A stretch of DNA of 32,497 bases from Acidobacteriota bacterium (GTDB lineage Bacteria; Actinomycetota; Thermoleophilia; Gaiellales; Gaiellaceae). Location: contig JAGWRZ010000148.1 in assembly GCA_028876365.1 (NCBI GenBank), positions 1 to 32,497 on the forward strand, written 5' to 3'. Of this stretch, positions 9,551-16,515 are shown in pieces. Position numbers and translations under genes: made by a program. The first letter of the stretch is position 1. Each line of letters opens with the position of its first letter. The notes under the pieces are model-generated. The model searched no databases and had not been told where the DNA came from. It saw only the letters and a list, made by a program, of their open reading frames with translations.

Positions 9551-9940
9551 TCAGAGAGCGGCGATTGCTTCGATCTCGACGAGCGCGCCGGATGGGAGCT
9601 TCGCGACCTCGACCGTCGAGCGCGCAGGCGGCGTGTCGCCGACGTGCTTCGCGTAGACCGCGTTCATGCCCTGGAAGTCGTCGAGGTTCTGCAGGAAGAC
9701 CGTCGTCTTCACGAGCTTGTCGAGCCCGCTGCCCGCTTCCTCGAGGATCGCGCGCAGGTTCGCGAGCGCCTGCTCGGTCTGCTCCTCGATCGTTCCCCCG
9801 GTCAGATCCTTGTCGCCCGCCTTCAGCGCGAGCTGGCCGGAGACGAAGACGAAGCCGCCGCTGCGGATCGCCTGCGAGTACGGTGCGCCCTGGAAGGGCG
9901 CGGGCGCCGCCTCCGTGCGCACGACGGTCTTGTCAGCCAC
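9551..9940 (-). CDS. ridA: RidA family reactive-enamine deaminase
   Basis: Hydrolyses 2-aminoacrylate and related enamines or imines produced by PLP enzymes. The 129-residue product has PYSQAIRSGGFVFVSGQ, PARSTVEVAKLP with the key Arg107, and VEIEAIA with Glu122, which match the Arg105/Glu120 pair of canonical RidA. Start GTG 9940 overlaps the end of the HisB-like gene by 8 bases. It shares an operon with yggS, also a PLP-related housekeeping gene, so a joint role in PLP side-chemistry is plausible but unproven. Confidence 0.93.
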   Translation of the reverse strand: MADKTVVRTEAAPAPFQGAPYSQAIRSGGFVFVSGQLALKAGDKDLTGGTIEEQTEQALANLRAILEEAGSGLDKLVKTTVFLQNLDDFQGMNAVYAKHVGDTPPARSTVEVAKLPSGALVEIEAIAAL

Positions 9941-10451
9941 GCTCTGCCCCTTTCTCGGTGCACGCTCCCGCGAGGGCGACGCCGAGCGCCTTGAAGATCG
10001 CGTCGAGCACGTGCTGGGTGTCGGTTCCATTGAGGAGGCGCACGTGCAAGGTGATGCCGGCGCCGTCGGCGAAGCGCTCGAGGAAGCGGCGGGCGACGTC
10101 GGTGCCGAGCCCGCCGATGCGCGCCTGCGTCAGGTCGACGTTCGAGACGAGAAGCGGCGCGTCCGACACCTCCAGGATCACGTTGGCGAGCGCCTCGGCG
10201 GACGTCATCAGCCCGAAGCCGTAGCCGCGACCCTCACGCAGCGGGCCGGCGAGCGCGCGTCCGAGCCCGGTGCCCGCCTCGGCCACCTCCGTCTCGGCGG
10301 CGCCCGGCTCGACCTCGAGCGAGAGGTCGAACGAGGCGTACTCGGCGAGCCGCTCGAGCAGCCGGTCGAGGATCGGAAGGCCGGTCTCGACGCTCACCGA
10401 TCCGGCCCCGCGCGGGTCGACCCGCACACCGCTTCTCCCCGCCGCGTTCAT
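9933..10451 (-). CDS. HisB-like protein (imidazoleglycerol-phosphate dehydratase fold) lacking most metal ligands
   Basis: The 172-residue protein aligns along its length with IGPD: ETGLPILDRLLERLAEYASFDL matches the TGVPFLDHM region, and ITLHVRLLNGTDTQHVLDA plus IFKALGVAL matches the C-terminal region. The two Mn-binding HH motifs are changed: HHTVED corresponds to ETEVAEA (residues 53-59) and NxHHxxEA to DTQHVLDA (144-151, only His147 kept), and the His of LDH is Arg30. Glu86 of the DEALA motif remains. It is unlikely to dehydrate imidazoleglycerol phosphate. No other his gene is in the window. It leads a long operon with ridA and cell-division genes. True role unknown. Confidence 0.82.
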   Translation of the reverse strand: MNAAGRSGVRVDPRGAGSVSVETGLPILDRLLERLAEYASFDLSLEVEPGAAETEVAEAGTGLGRALAGPLREGRGYGFGLMTSAEALANVILEVSDAPLLVSNVDLTQARIGGLGTDVARRFLERFADGAGITLHVRLLNGTDTQHVLDAIFKALGVALAGACTEKGAERG

Positions 10452-10458
10452 GGCGGCG

Positions 10459-10464
10459 AGACTA
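10459..10464 (-). promoter_or_regulatory. -10 element of the HisB-like/ridA...divIVA operon
   Basis: TAGTCT on the minus strand, seven bases before ATG 10451, predicts a leaderless or near-leaderless transcript that would carry eight genes down to divIVA. Confidence 0.55.
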
Positions 10465-10526
10465 CTAGGTCCACGGCGGCCGAAAGATGGGCCGCGCGGC
10501 CCATGGATCCGTCTTCCGCGGCGCCG

Positions 10527-10532
10527 TAGCGT
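10527..10532 (+). promoter_or_regulatory. -10 element of the subtilisin gene
   Basis: TAGCGT on the plus strand, exactly six bases before GTG 10539, with no Shine-Dalgarno sequence between. Predicts a leaderless mRNA. Confidence 0.5.
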
Positions 10533-10538
10533 CGGACG

Positions 10539-11432
10539 GTGCTTCCCGCCGCGGCCGCCTTCCTCGCTGCGCTCGCCGTCTCGGGAGCGGGATGGCAGCT
10601 CGCGGCCCTCGACGAGGAGAGCGTGCCGCCGGCGGTCGTCCATGCTGCGGCCCATGTCGAGATCGCCGTCATCGACACAGGGGCGGACATGCGCGTTCCG
10701 GAGATCGCGGCGCACGTGTCCGGCACGTTCGACGTGCGCACCGGGACGAGGGACGTGCGCGATCCGAACGGTCACGGCACGTTCGTCGCCTCGATCGCGG
10801 CCGCCTACGGCGGCGATGCGCGCCTTCTCATCGTCAAGGCCGGGAGCGCGAGCGGCGCGTTCACCGACCAGTACGAGTCCGCCGCGATCCACTATGCGGT
10901 CGCCCACGGCGCCCGCATCATCAATCTGAGCATCGGCGGGTCGAGCACGTCGGCGATCGAGCGCGCCGCGATCCGCTTCGCGGTCGCGCACGGGGCCCTC
11001 CTCGTCATCGCCGCCGGGAACGACTACGGGATGGGCAATCCGGTCGAGTATCCGGCTGCGCTCGTCCAGCCCGTCGGATCGAGGGGAGCCGGCAGCAAGG
11101 GCCTCGCCGTCGCCGCGGCAGCCGAGGGCGCGCGAGCGCCGTTCTCCGACAGCGGATCGTGGATCTCTCTCGCGGCTCCGGGCGTACGGGTCTACGGGGC
11201 GCTCGGCGACGGCAGGTACGGGTACGGAAGCGGCACGTCGTTCGCCGCCGCAGAGGTCTCCGGCGCGGCCGCGCTCGTGTGGGCGGCGAACCCGTCGCTC
11301 TCGGCGCAGGAGGTCGCCCGCATTCTCGAGACGACCGCGTCGGGTCACGGCGCGTGGACCCCGGAGCTCGGCTTCGGCGTCGTGGACGTCTCGGCCGCCG
11401 TCGTGCGCGCGCAGCGGCTCGCGGCCCGCTAG
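10539..11432 (+). CDS. Secreted subtilisin-like serine protease (S8 family)
   Basis: Small S8 peptidase of 297 residues. Residues 1-18 or so are a hydrophobic signal peptide. The catalytic triad is Asp46 (IAVIDTG), His79 (NGHGTFVAS) and Ser234 (SGTSFAAAEVSG), with oxyanion Asn161 (IAAGNDYG). Only about 25 residues separate the signal peptide from the catalytic domain, so the usual inhibitory/chaperone prodomain is missing or very short. There is no C-terminal membrane anchor, unlike mycosins. GTG 10539 is fixed by the -10 spacing. The stop overlaps the murA stop in CTAG. The substrate is unknown. Confidence 0.9.
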   Translation: MLPAAAAFLAALAVSGAGWQLAALDEESVPPAVVHAAAHVEIAVIDTGADMRVPEIAAHVSGTFDVRTGTRDVRDPNGHGTFVASIAAAYGGDARLLIVKAGSASGAFTDQYESAAIHYAVAHGARIINLSIGGSSTSAIERAAIRFAVAHGALLVIAAGNDYGMGNPVEYPAALVQPVGSRGAGSKGLAVAAAAEGARAPFSDSGSWISLAAPGVRVYGALGDGRYGYGSGTSFAAAEVSGAAALVWAANPSLSAQEVARILETTASGHGAWTPELGFGVVDVSAAVVRAQRLAAR

Positions 11433-12736
11433 GCGGACGTCTCGACGCGCTCGATCGACGCGCCGAGCGCGCGCAGCCGGTCGTCGATCCGCTCGTAGCC
11501 CTTGTCGATCTGGTGCGCGGCGCCGATCGTGGAGCGTCCCTCGGCGCACAGCGCGGCGAGCAGCATCGCCATGCCGGCGCGGATGTCCGGGCTCTCCATC
11601 CGCTGTCCCACGAGCTGGGTCGGGCCGGTGACGACCGCGCGATGCGGGTCGCACAGGATGATGCGCGCGCCCATCGAGATCAGCTTGTCCGTGAAGAACA
11701 GCCGGTTCTCGAACATCTTCTCGAACATGAGCACGGTGCCGAACGCCTGGGTCGCGACGGTGATCGCGATCGACGTGAGGTCGGACGGGAACGCCGGCCA
11801 GGGGCCGTCCTCGATCTTCGGGATCATTCCGCCGAGGTCGTCGCGGATGACGAGCTGCTGCCGCGACGGAACGTGCACGCTCGACTCGCCGACCTCCATG
11901 CGCACGCCGAGACGCTCGAATGCGGGCTTGATCGACACGAGGTCCTTCGGGTCGGCGCCCTCGACCGTGACGTCGCCGCCCGTGATCGCCGCCATGCCGA
12001 TGAAGCTCCCGACCTCGATGTGATCGGGGCCGATCGCCCACGATCCGCCGCGCAGGCTGTCGACCCCCTCGATGCGGAGGACGTTCGACTCGATCCCCTC
12101 GATGCTCGCCCCGAGCGAGACGAGGAAGCGACAGAGGTCTTGCACGTGCGGCTCGCAGGCGGCGTTGCCGAGCACCGTCTCCCCCGGCGTGAGCACGGCC
12201 GTCATCACCGTGTTCTCGGTCGCCATGACGCTCGCCTCGTCGAGGAAGACGTGCGCGCCACGCAGGCCCGCCGCGCTGAACTCGTACACGCGCTCCCCGG
12301 CGATCTGCGCACCGAGCTCCGCGAACGCGTGCATGTGCGGGTCCAGCCGCCGGCGGCCGATGACGTCGCCGCCCGGCGGCGGCATCGTCGCTGCGCCGAA
12401 GCGGGCGAGCAGTGGGCCCGCGAGAAGGAAGGAGGCGCGCATGCGCGCGCACAGCTGCGGATCGGGGCTCGACCGCGTGACGTTCGCCGTGTGGACGCGA
12501 ACCTCGTTCGGGCCCGTCCACCCCGCATCGGCGCCGAGGTCCGCGAGAAGGTCGAGCATCGTGTCGACGTCCCTGATCCGGGGAACGTTCGTCAGCGAGA
12601 CGGGCTCGGATGTGAGCAGCGTCGCCGCGAGGATGGGAAGGGCGCCGTTCTTGTTCCCCGCCACGCGGATCGTCCCGGTGAGAGGGCGCGAGCCTTCGAT
12701 CGCGAAGGCGTCGGCGACGGCGGGGGCGATGGCCAT
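11429..12736 (-). CDS. murA: UDP-N-acetylglucosamine 1-carboxyvinyltransferase (Asp-type active site)
   Basis: First committed step of peptidoglycan synthesis: transfers enolpyruvate from PEP to UDP-GlcNAc. The 435-residue protein has GNKNGALPILAA with Lys29, MRASFLLAGPLLARFG, and PPGGDVIGRRRLDPH, where the fosfomycin-target Cys is Asp124, as in mycobacteria and chlamydiae. FPSDLTS and RAGMAML carry the other expected active-site residues. ATG 12736 is preferred; the frame extends 23 codons further but into the divergent gene. Start codon lies 19 bases from the divergent HD gene. Confidence 0.95.
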   Translation of the reverse strand: MAIAPAVADAFAIEGSRPLTGTIRVAGNKNGALPILAATLLTSEPVSLTNVPRIRDVDTMLDLLADLGADAGWTGPNEVRVHTANVTRSSPDPQLCARMRASFLLAGPLLARFGAATMPPPGGDVIGRRRLDPHMHAFAELGAQIAGERVYEFSAAGLRGAHVFLDEASVMATENTVMTAVLTPGETVLGNAACEPHVQDLCRFLVSLGASIEGIESNVLRIEGVDSLRGGSWAIGPDHIEVGSFIGMAAITGGDVTVEGADPKDLVSIKPAFERLGVRMEVGESSVHVPSRQQLVIRDDLGGMIPKIEDGPWPAFPSDLTSIAITVATQAFGTVLMFEKMFENRLFFTDKLISMGARIILCDPHRAVVTGPTQLVGQRMESPDIRAGMAMLLAALCAEGRSTIGAAHQIDKGYERIDDRLRALGASIERVETSA

Positions 12737-12743
12737 AGGGCGG

Positions 12744-12750
12744 TAATGTA
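12744..12750. promoter_or_regulatory. Bidirectional -10 heptamer between murA and the HD gene
   Basis: TAATGTA. On the plus strand TAATGT (12744-12749) ends six bases before GTG 12756. On the minus strand TACATT (12750-12745) ends eight bases before ATG 12736. The whole intergenic gap is 19 bases, so both genes must start transcription inside it unless promoters lie in the opposing coding sequence. Confidence 0.6.
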
Positions 12751-12755
12751 GCGGC

Positions 12756-13319
12756 GTGTCCGAGCCGACTCGCGAGCATGCCTGGGAAACGCTGACGAAG
12801 TACACGAAGAGCGAGTCGCTTCTCCGGCACGCTCTCGCCGTCGAGGCTTCGACCGCTGCATATGCGCGAAAGCTCGGAGAGGACGAGGAGCTCTGGCGCG
12901 TCGCCGCGCTCCTGCACGATTTCGACTACGAGATGCACCCGACGCTCGACAAGCATCCGCAGGACGGCGCGCCGATCCTGCGGGAGGAGGGGTATCCCGA
13001 CGTCGTCGTCGACACGGTGCTCTCGCACGCGGAGCATCTCGGCCTGCCGCGCGACACCCCGTTGAAGAAGGCGCTCTTCGCCTGCGACGAGTTGTCGGGA
13101 TTCGTCCACGCATGCGCGCTCGTCCGCCCCACGGGCCTCGACGGCCTCGAGCCGAAATCGGTGCGCAAGAAGCTGAAGCAGCCGTCCTTCGCCGCAGGCG
13201 TCCATCGCGAGGACGTCTACAGGGGCGCCGAGGAGCTCGGTGTCGACCTCGACGACCACATCCGCACGATCGTCGACGCGCTCAAGCCGATCGCGACCGA
13301 GCTCGGACTGAAGGCGTAG
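12756..13319 (+). CDS. HD-domain metal-dependent phosphohydrolase
   Basis: Protein of 187 residues with the HD pattern: His25 (LLRHALAVE), His54-Asp55 (ALLHDFDYE), further histidines at 91 and 94 (LSHAEHLG) and Asp111 (ACDELSGFV). The family hydrolyses phosphomonoesters or nucleotides; the substrate cannot be told. Stretches such as KHPQDGAPILREEGYPD resemble a widespread actinobacterial HDIG-type hydrolase group. Start GTG 12756 agrees with the shared -10 element. It is convergent with the aminotransferase gene across an inverted-repeat element. Confidence 0.88.
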   Translation: MSEPTREHAWETLTKYTKSESLLRHALAVEASTAAYARKLGEDEELWRVAALLHDFDYEMHPTLDKHPQDGAPILREEGYPDVVVDTVLSHAEHLGLPRDTPLKKALFACDELSGFVHACALVRPTGLDGLEPKSVRKKLKQPSFAAGVHREDVYRGAEELGVDLDDHIRTIVDALKPIATELGLKA

Positions 13320-13323
13320 CACC

Positions 13324-13457
13324 GGGGACAGTCCCCGTCACGGGACGGCCTGGGTTCGGGGACGAAGTCGTGACACGCGGAGCCACGCGGCGCCGACGGC
13401 TCTCCCGATACGCGAACGTCACGGGAGCTCGACGCTCTCGTGACGGGGACTGTCCCC
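13324..13457. repeat. 134-bp element with perfect 19-bp terminal inverted repeats
   Basis: GGGGACAGTCCCCGTCACG (13324-13342) returns as its exact reverse complement at 13439-13457. The outer 13 bases, GGGGACAGTCCCC, are themselves a palindrome around a central A. Inside, CGTCACGGGA occurs at 13336-13345 and again at 13417-13426, and CACGCGG occurs twice (13374-13380, 13384-13390). It fills the gap between two convergent genes. This looks like a MITE- or REP-type repeat, or a paired bidirectional transcription stop. No transposase is encoded, no T-tract is present and I see no clear target-site duplication. Confidence 0.7.
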
Positions 13458-13470
13458 CATCGTGCCCCGA

Positions 13471-14529
13471 TCAGGCGAGGCCGGCGCGGAGGCGCTGGAG
13501 GTCGCCGTCGCTCGTCCACCAGCCGACCGACGCGCGGACGAGGTTGCGGCCGGGCAGCTCGCGCACGACGACGCCCCGGTCGTCGAGCGCGGCGACGAGC
13601 TCGGCCGGGTCGCCGTTCGGCCGGAACGAGACGAGCGTCGAGTGCCCCGGCGGCGTGACCACCTCGACGACGCCCTCGAGCTGCTCGCGGCAGCGTGCCG
13701 CCGTCTCCGCCGCGCGGTCGTAGCACCACTCCGGGCGCGTGCCGAGCGCGGCGAGGAGTCCGCGCACCGACGTCGACGGGATCCAGCCCGAGTCGAACCG
13801 CTTCGCGCCCTCCTTCGGCACGAACGCCCCGCTCGCCTCGTACGCGTCCTGCGACAGATACGACGGCGACGTCACGCGCAGCCGCTCCGGATCCGCCACG
13901 TACAGCGCGCCGGTCGCCTCCGGTCCGCACAACCATTTCTGCGCGGACACGGTGTAGAAGTCGACCGGGCCGACGTCCACTCGCACCGCCCCGGACGACT
14001 GCGCGCCGTCGACGAGGATGGGAACGCCCGTGTCCTCGCGCACGCGCGCCACGTCCAGCCTTCTTCCCGTCGTCCACAGGATGTGCGAGGTCGCGACGAG
14101 CTTCGTGCGCGGCGTGACCGCGTGCGCGATCGCCTCCTCGTCGGCCTCGACCACGACCACGCGCGCGCCGGTCGCGTGCAGTGGGCCCGTGAGCCCGAAG
14201 TGCTCCTGATCGGTGGTGACCACCTCGTCCCCGTCCGACAATCCGAGCCCGGCCAGAACGGCGGCGCAGCCGCGCGTCGTCGAATCCGTCAGCGCGAGCG
14301 ACGGAGGCTCGACGCCGATGACGCCGGCGATCCCCGCCCGCACCTGCTCGCGCAGCTCGAGCATCTCCTCGATGTAGGCCTTCCCGCTGCGCCCGTCCAC
14401 CAGGTCACGCGCGTTCTGCGCGTTCACCGCTTCGATCGTCGCCCGGGCGAGCGGCCCGTTCGTCCCCGCGTTCAGGTACGCCTTCGCATCGAGGACGGGG
14501 AATTGCGCGCGCGCTTCGTCGAAGGTCAT
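13471..14529 (-). CDS. Class V aminotransferase (cysteine desulfurase/kynureninase-like fold)
   Basis: PLP enzyme of 352 residues. Asp174 in ILVDGAQSSGA binds the pyridine nitrogen and Lys198 in TVSAQKWLCGPEATGALYV is the Schiff-base lysine. The N-terminus (FPVLDAKAYLNAGTNGP) is typical of the isopenicillin-N-epimerase-like branch. No Fe-S cluster genes are near and the active-site Cys loop of SufS/IscS is not evident, so I do not call it a cysteine desulfurase. ATG 14529 overlaps the stop of the EEP-family gene (ATGA). Substrate unknown. Confidence 0.88.
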   Translation of the reverse strand: MTFDEARAQFPVLDAKAYLNAGTNGPLARATIEAVNAQNARDLVDGRSGKAYIEEMLELREQVRAGIAGVIGVEPPSLALTDSTTRGCAAVLAGLGLSDGDEVVTTDQEHFGLTGPLHATGARVVVVEADEEAIAHAVTPRTKLVATSHILWTTGRRLDVARVREDTGVPILVDGAQSSGAVRVDVGPVDFYTVSAQKWLCGPEATGALYVADPERLRVTSPSYLSQDAYEASGAFVPKEGAKRFDSGWIPSTSVRGLLAALGTRPEWCYDRAAETAARCREQLEGVVEVVTPPGHSTLVSFRPNGDPAELVAALDDRGVVVRELPGRNLVRASVGWWTSDGDLQRLRAGLA

Positions 14530-15200
14530 CCGACGATCGCCTCCACCGGCGCATGATCGGAGAGAAGCCGGCCGTCGACGCGCCGCCGCTCGGCCGGCCA
14601 TGCGACCGCGAGCGTCGACGGCCGGCCGCGCACGAGGATCTGGTCGATGCTGCCGGCGAGCGGCTCGGAGAACCCCTCGAGCGCGTACGGCGGTCGTAGG
14701 TTGACGTCCCCGGCGAGGACGACGTCGTCGCCGTCGCCGGCAGCGAGCTCGACGACCCGGCGGAACTGCTCCTCCGCCGCCGCCCCGCCGGTGATGTGGA
14801 AATTGCCGACGTACGGTCCCCCCTCGAGCTGCACCCCGAGGAGGACGCGATTCGGCCCGACGGGGTCCCTGCGTTCGCCGACGACCGCGTGCCTCCGCGC
14901 GACGAGCGTGGCGAGCGCCTCGCCGGTGACCGCCGAGCGGAGGATTCCGTGGTTGAGCGCCGTGACGAGCCGCCCGAGCTCGGCGCTCCCGAGCAGCGGC
15001 TGCGCCCCGGTCGCGCCGAACGCGCGCATGCCGCTCCACGATTCGAGGCGGCCGATCGCCCACACAGGCACCTCCTGGAGGCAGACGACGTCGGGACCGT
15101 CGGCGGTGACGAGCTCGACCATCCGGCGGAGATACGCCCGTCGCTCCGGCGGGACGGCGTTGCCGTGAAAGAGATTCCACGTGCGTACGAGGAGCGCCAC
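14526..15200 (-). CDS. Endonuclease/exonuclease/phosphatase (EEP) family protein
   Basis: Metal-dependent phosphodiesterase or phosphatase fold, 224 residues. Family motifs in order: RTWNLFHGN (residues 6-14), DVVCLQEVP with the metal-binding Glu (about 43), GNFHITG, DDVVLAGDVNL, SIDQILVRG and LLSDHAPVEAIV with the catalytic His near the C-terminus. The substrate could be nucleic acid, a phosphoinositide-like molecule or another phosphoester. No signal peptide is seen. GTG 15200 is supported by TAGGCT six bases upstream. Coupled to the aminotransferase downstream. Confidence 0.87.
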   Translation of the reverse strand: MALLVRTWNLFHGNAVPPERRAYLRRMVELVTADGPDVVCLQEVPVWAIGRLESWSGMRAFGATGAQPLLGSAELGRLVTALNHGILRSAVTGEALATLVARRHAVVGERRDPVGPNRVLLGVQLEGGPYVGNFHITGGAAAEEQFRRVVELAAGDGDDVVLAGDVNLRPPYALEGFSEPLAGSIDQILVRGRPSTLAVAWPAERRRVDGRLLSDHAPVEAIVG

Positions 15201-15205
15201 ATCCG

Positions 15206-15212
15206 TAGCCTA
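15206..15212. promoter_or_regulatory. Bidirectional -10 heptamer between the EEP gene and the glycosyltransferase
   Basis: TAGCCTA. Minus-strand TAGGCT (15212-15207) ends six bases before GTG 15200; plus-strand TAGCCT (15206-15211) ends six bases before GTG 15218. The arrangement is symmetric. It means ATG 15212 overlaps the promoter and would lie upstream of the transcription start. Confidence 0.6.
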
Positions 15213-15217
15213 TGGCG

Positions 15218-16240
15218 GTGCGAATCGTCCTCGCGGACCCTCCCGCCTTCACGCCCGCCTACGACCATGCGCTCGCGTCCGCCCTGGCCGGGACCGGCGC
15301 CGACGTCGAGCTCGTGACGTCGCGCTTTCGCTTCGGCGCGTCTCCGCCACCGGACGGCTACGTGCGGAGCGAGATCTTCTATCCGGTTTCGTCGCGCGTC
15401 TTTCGCCGCTCGCGCCTCCGCGTGCCTCTGAAAGTGCTCGAGCACCCGTTCGGCGTCGCCGCGCTGAATCGCCGGCGCGCCGACGTCCTGCACGTCCAAT
15501 GGCTCGTCCCCGAGCTCGACGACCGGGTCCTGCGGCCGCGAATACCCTCCGTCTTCACCGCCCACGACCTCCTTCCACGCCGCACCGCCGCCAAGCAGCG
15601 GCTGTGGAGCGACCTGCTCGCGCGCTTCGATCGCGTCGTCGTGCACAGCGAGCGCGGCCGCGAGACGCTCGCCGGACTCGGCATCGACGCGACGGTCATC
15701 CCGCACCCCGTCTTCCCGAGCGCCCCCGACCGGCACGACGACGGCAGAACGGCGCTGGCGCTCGGCGTCATCCGCCCGTACAAGGGGCTGGGCGACGCGG
15801 TCGAGGCGACGCGGCGCGCAGGGGCGAGACTTCTCGTCGCCGGTGACCCGCTCGAACCGGTCGATGCGTACCGCGGCGATCACGTGGAGTGGCGACTCGG
15901 CTACCTCTCCGAGGCCGACCTCGATCGCGCGCTCGGCGACGCGACGGTCGCCGTCTTTCCGTACCGACCCGAGCTCGACCAGAGCGGCGCGCTGCTGCGG
16001 GCACTCGGGGCCGGCGTCCCGGCCGTCGCATACGACGTCGGCGGGATCGCGGACCCGCTCATCCGCTTCGGCGCCGGCAAGGTGGTCGCGCCGGGCGACG
16101 TCGAGGCGCTGGCGGCTGCGATCGCGGAGGTGCTGAACGATCCGGAGCCGTTCCGCGCGGGCGCGCGACGAGCGCGTGAGGAGCTCACCTGGGACGCGTC
16201 GGCACGGGCGCATCTCGCCCTGTACGAGGAGATCGTGTGA
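15218..16240 (+). CDS. Family 4 glycosyltransferase
   Basis: GT-B fold retaining glycosyltransferase of 340 residues from GTG 15218. The N-terminus MRIVLADPPAF forms the first strand of the Rossmann domain. ADVLHVQWLVPEL, FTAHDLLP and VVVHSERGRETL are typical of the acceptor domain. The C-terminal donor domain has ALGVIRPYKGLGDAVEA, then PELDQSGALLRALGAGVPAVAYDVGG in the place of the E-x7-E region. Donor and acceptor sugars are unknown. ATG 15212 would add two residues but lies inside the -10 element. Next gene overlaps by GTGA. Confidence 0.9.
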   Translation: MRIVLADPPAFTPAYDHALASALAGTGADVELVTSRFRFGASPPPDGYVRSEIFYPVSSRVFRRSRLRVPLKVLEHPFGVAALNRRRADVLHVQWLVPELDDRVLRPRIPSVFTAHDLLPRRTAAKQRLWSDLLARFDRVVVHSERGRETLAGLGIDATVIPHPVFPSAPDRHDDGRTALALGVIRPYKGLGDAVEATRRAGARLLVAGDPLEPVDAYRGDHVEWRLGYLSEADLDRALGDATVAVFPYRPELDQSGALLRALGAGVPAVAYDVGGIADPLIRFGAGKVVAPGDVEALAAAIAEVLNDPEPFRAGARRAREELTWDASARAHLALYEEIV

Positions 16241-16515
16241 AGCGCTTCGCCGACGTCATCTCCCGGCAACTCGATCTCTTCGCGCGGGACGACCTCCTCG
16301 AGGAGGCTCGCGACGCCAAGGAGCGCTATGACCGTGCGCCGCGCGACGAGGCGGAAGAGGCGTTCGGCGACTACATGGACGTCGTCGACGCGACGAAGGA
16401 CGCGCTCGCCGAGATGCGCGACGCGTTCGCGCGCACGCTCGACGGCGAGACATCCGAGGAGTACGAGGAAGCGTTCGAGCAAGCGGTGCGAAAGCGGTGG
16501 CGATGGCTCGCATAG
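16237..16515 (+). CDS. Small acidic helical protein, function unknown
   Basis: The 92-residue product has no signal peptide or membrane segment. It is mostly charged and predicted to be helical: QLDLFARDDLLEEARDAKERYD, then YMDVVDATKDALAEMRDAF, and ends in the basic-aromatic RKRWRWLA. GTG 16237 overlaps the glycosyltransferase stop (GTGA), and its own stop overlaps the start of the GH15 gene, so it is translated between two sugar enzymes. I do not recognise the family. Confidence 0.75.
   Translation: MKRFADVISRQLDLFARDDLLEEARDAKERYDRAPRDEAEEAFGDYMDVVDATKDALAEMRDAFARTLDGETSEEYEEAFEQAVRKRWRWLA

Noticed and set aside
8255-10451. Histidine biosynthesis cluster
   Set aside because: Only one his-type gene is present, and its active site is degraded; the neighbours are unrelated to histidine.
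9933-13322. A very long minus-strand open frame (1129 codons) running across hisB-like, subtilisin, murA and HD regions
   Set aside because: Only the last 172 codons resemble a protein. The rest is Arg-rich shadow translation opposite or out of frame with clear genes, as expected at this GC content. The same holds for long frames at 18250-22602 and 19755-23324.
13324-13457. Classical intrinsic terminator pair
   Set aside because: The stems are strong, but no T-tract follows on either side, and the long internal spacing with direct repeats fits a repeat element better. A terminating role is still possible.
13471-14529. Annotation as a cysteine desulfurase
   Set aside because: Class V fold is clear, but no suf/isc genes are adjacent and the catalytic Cys loop is not convincing.
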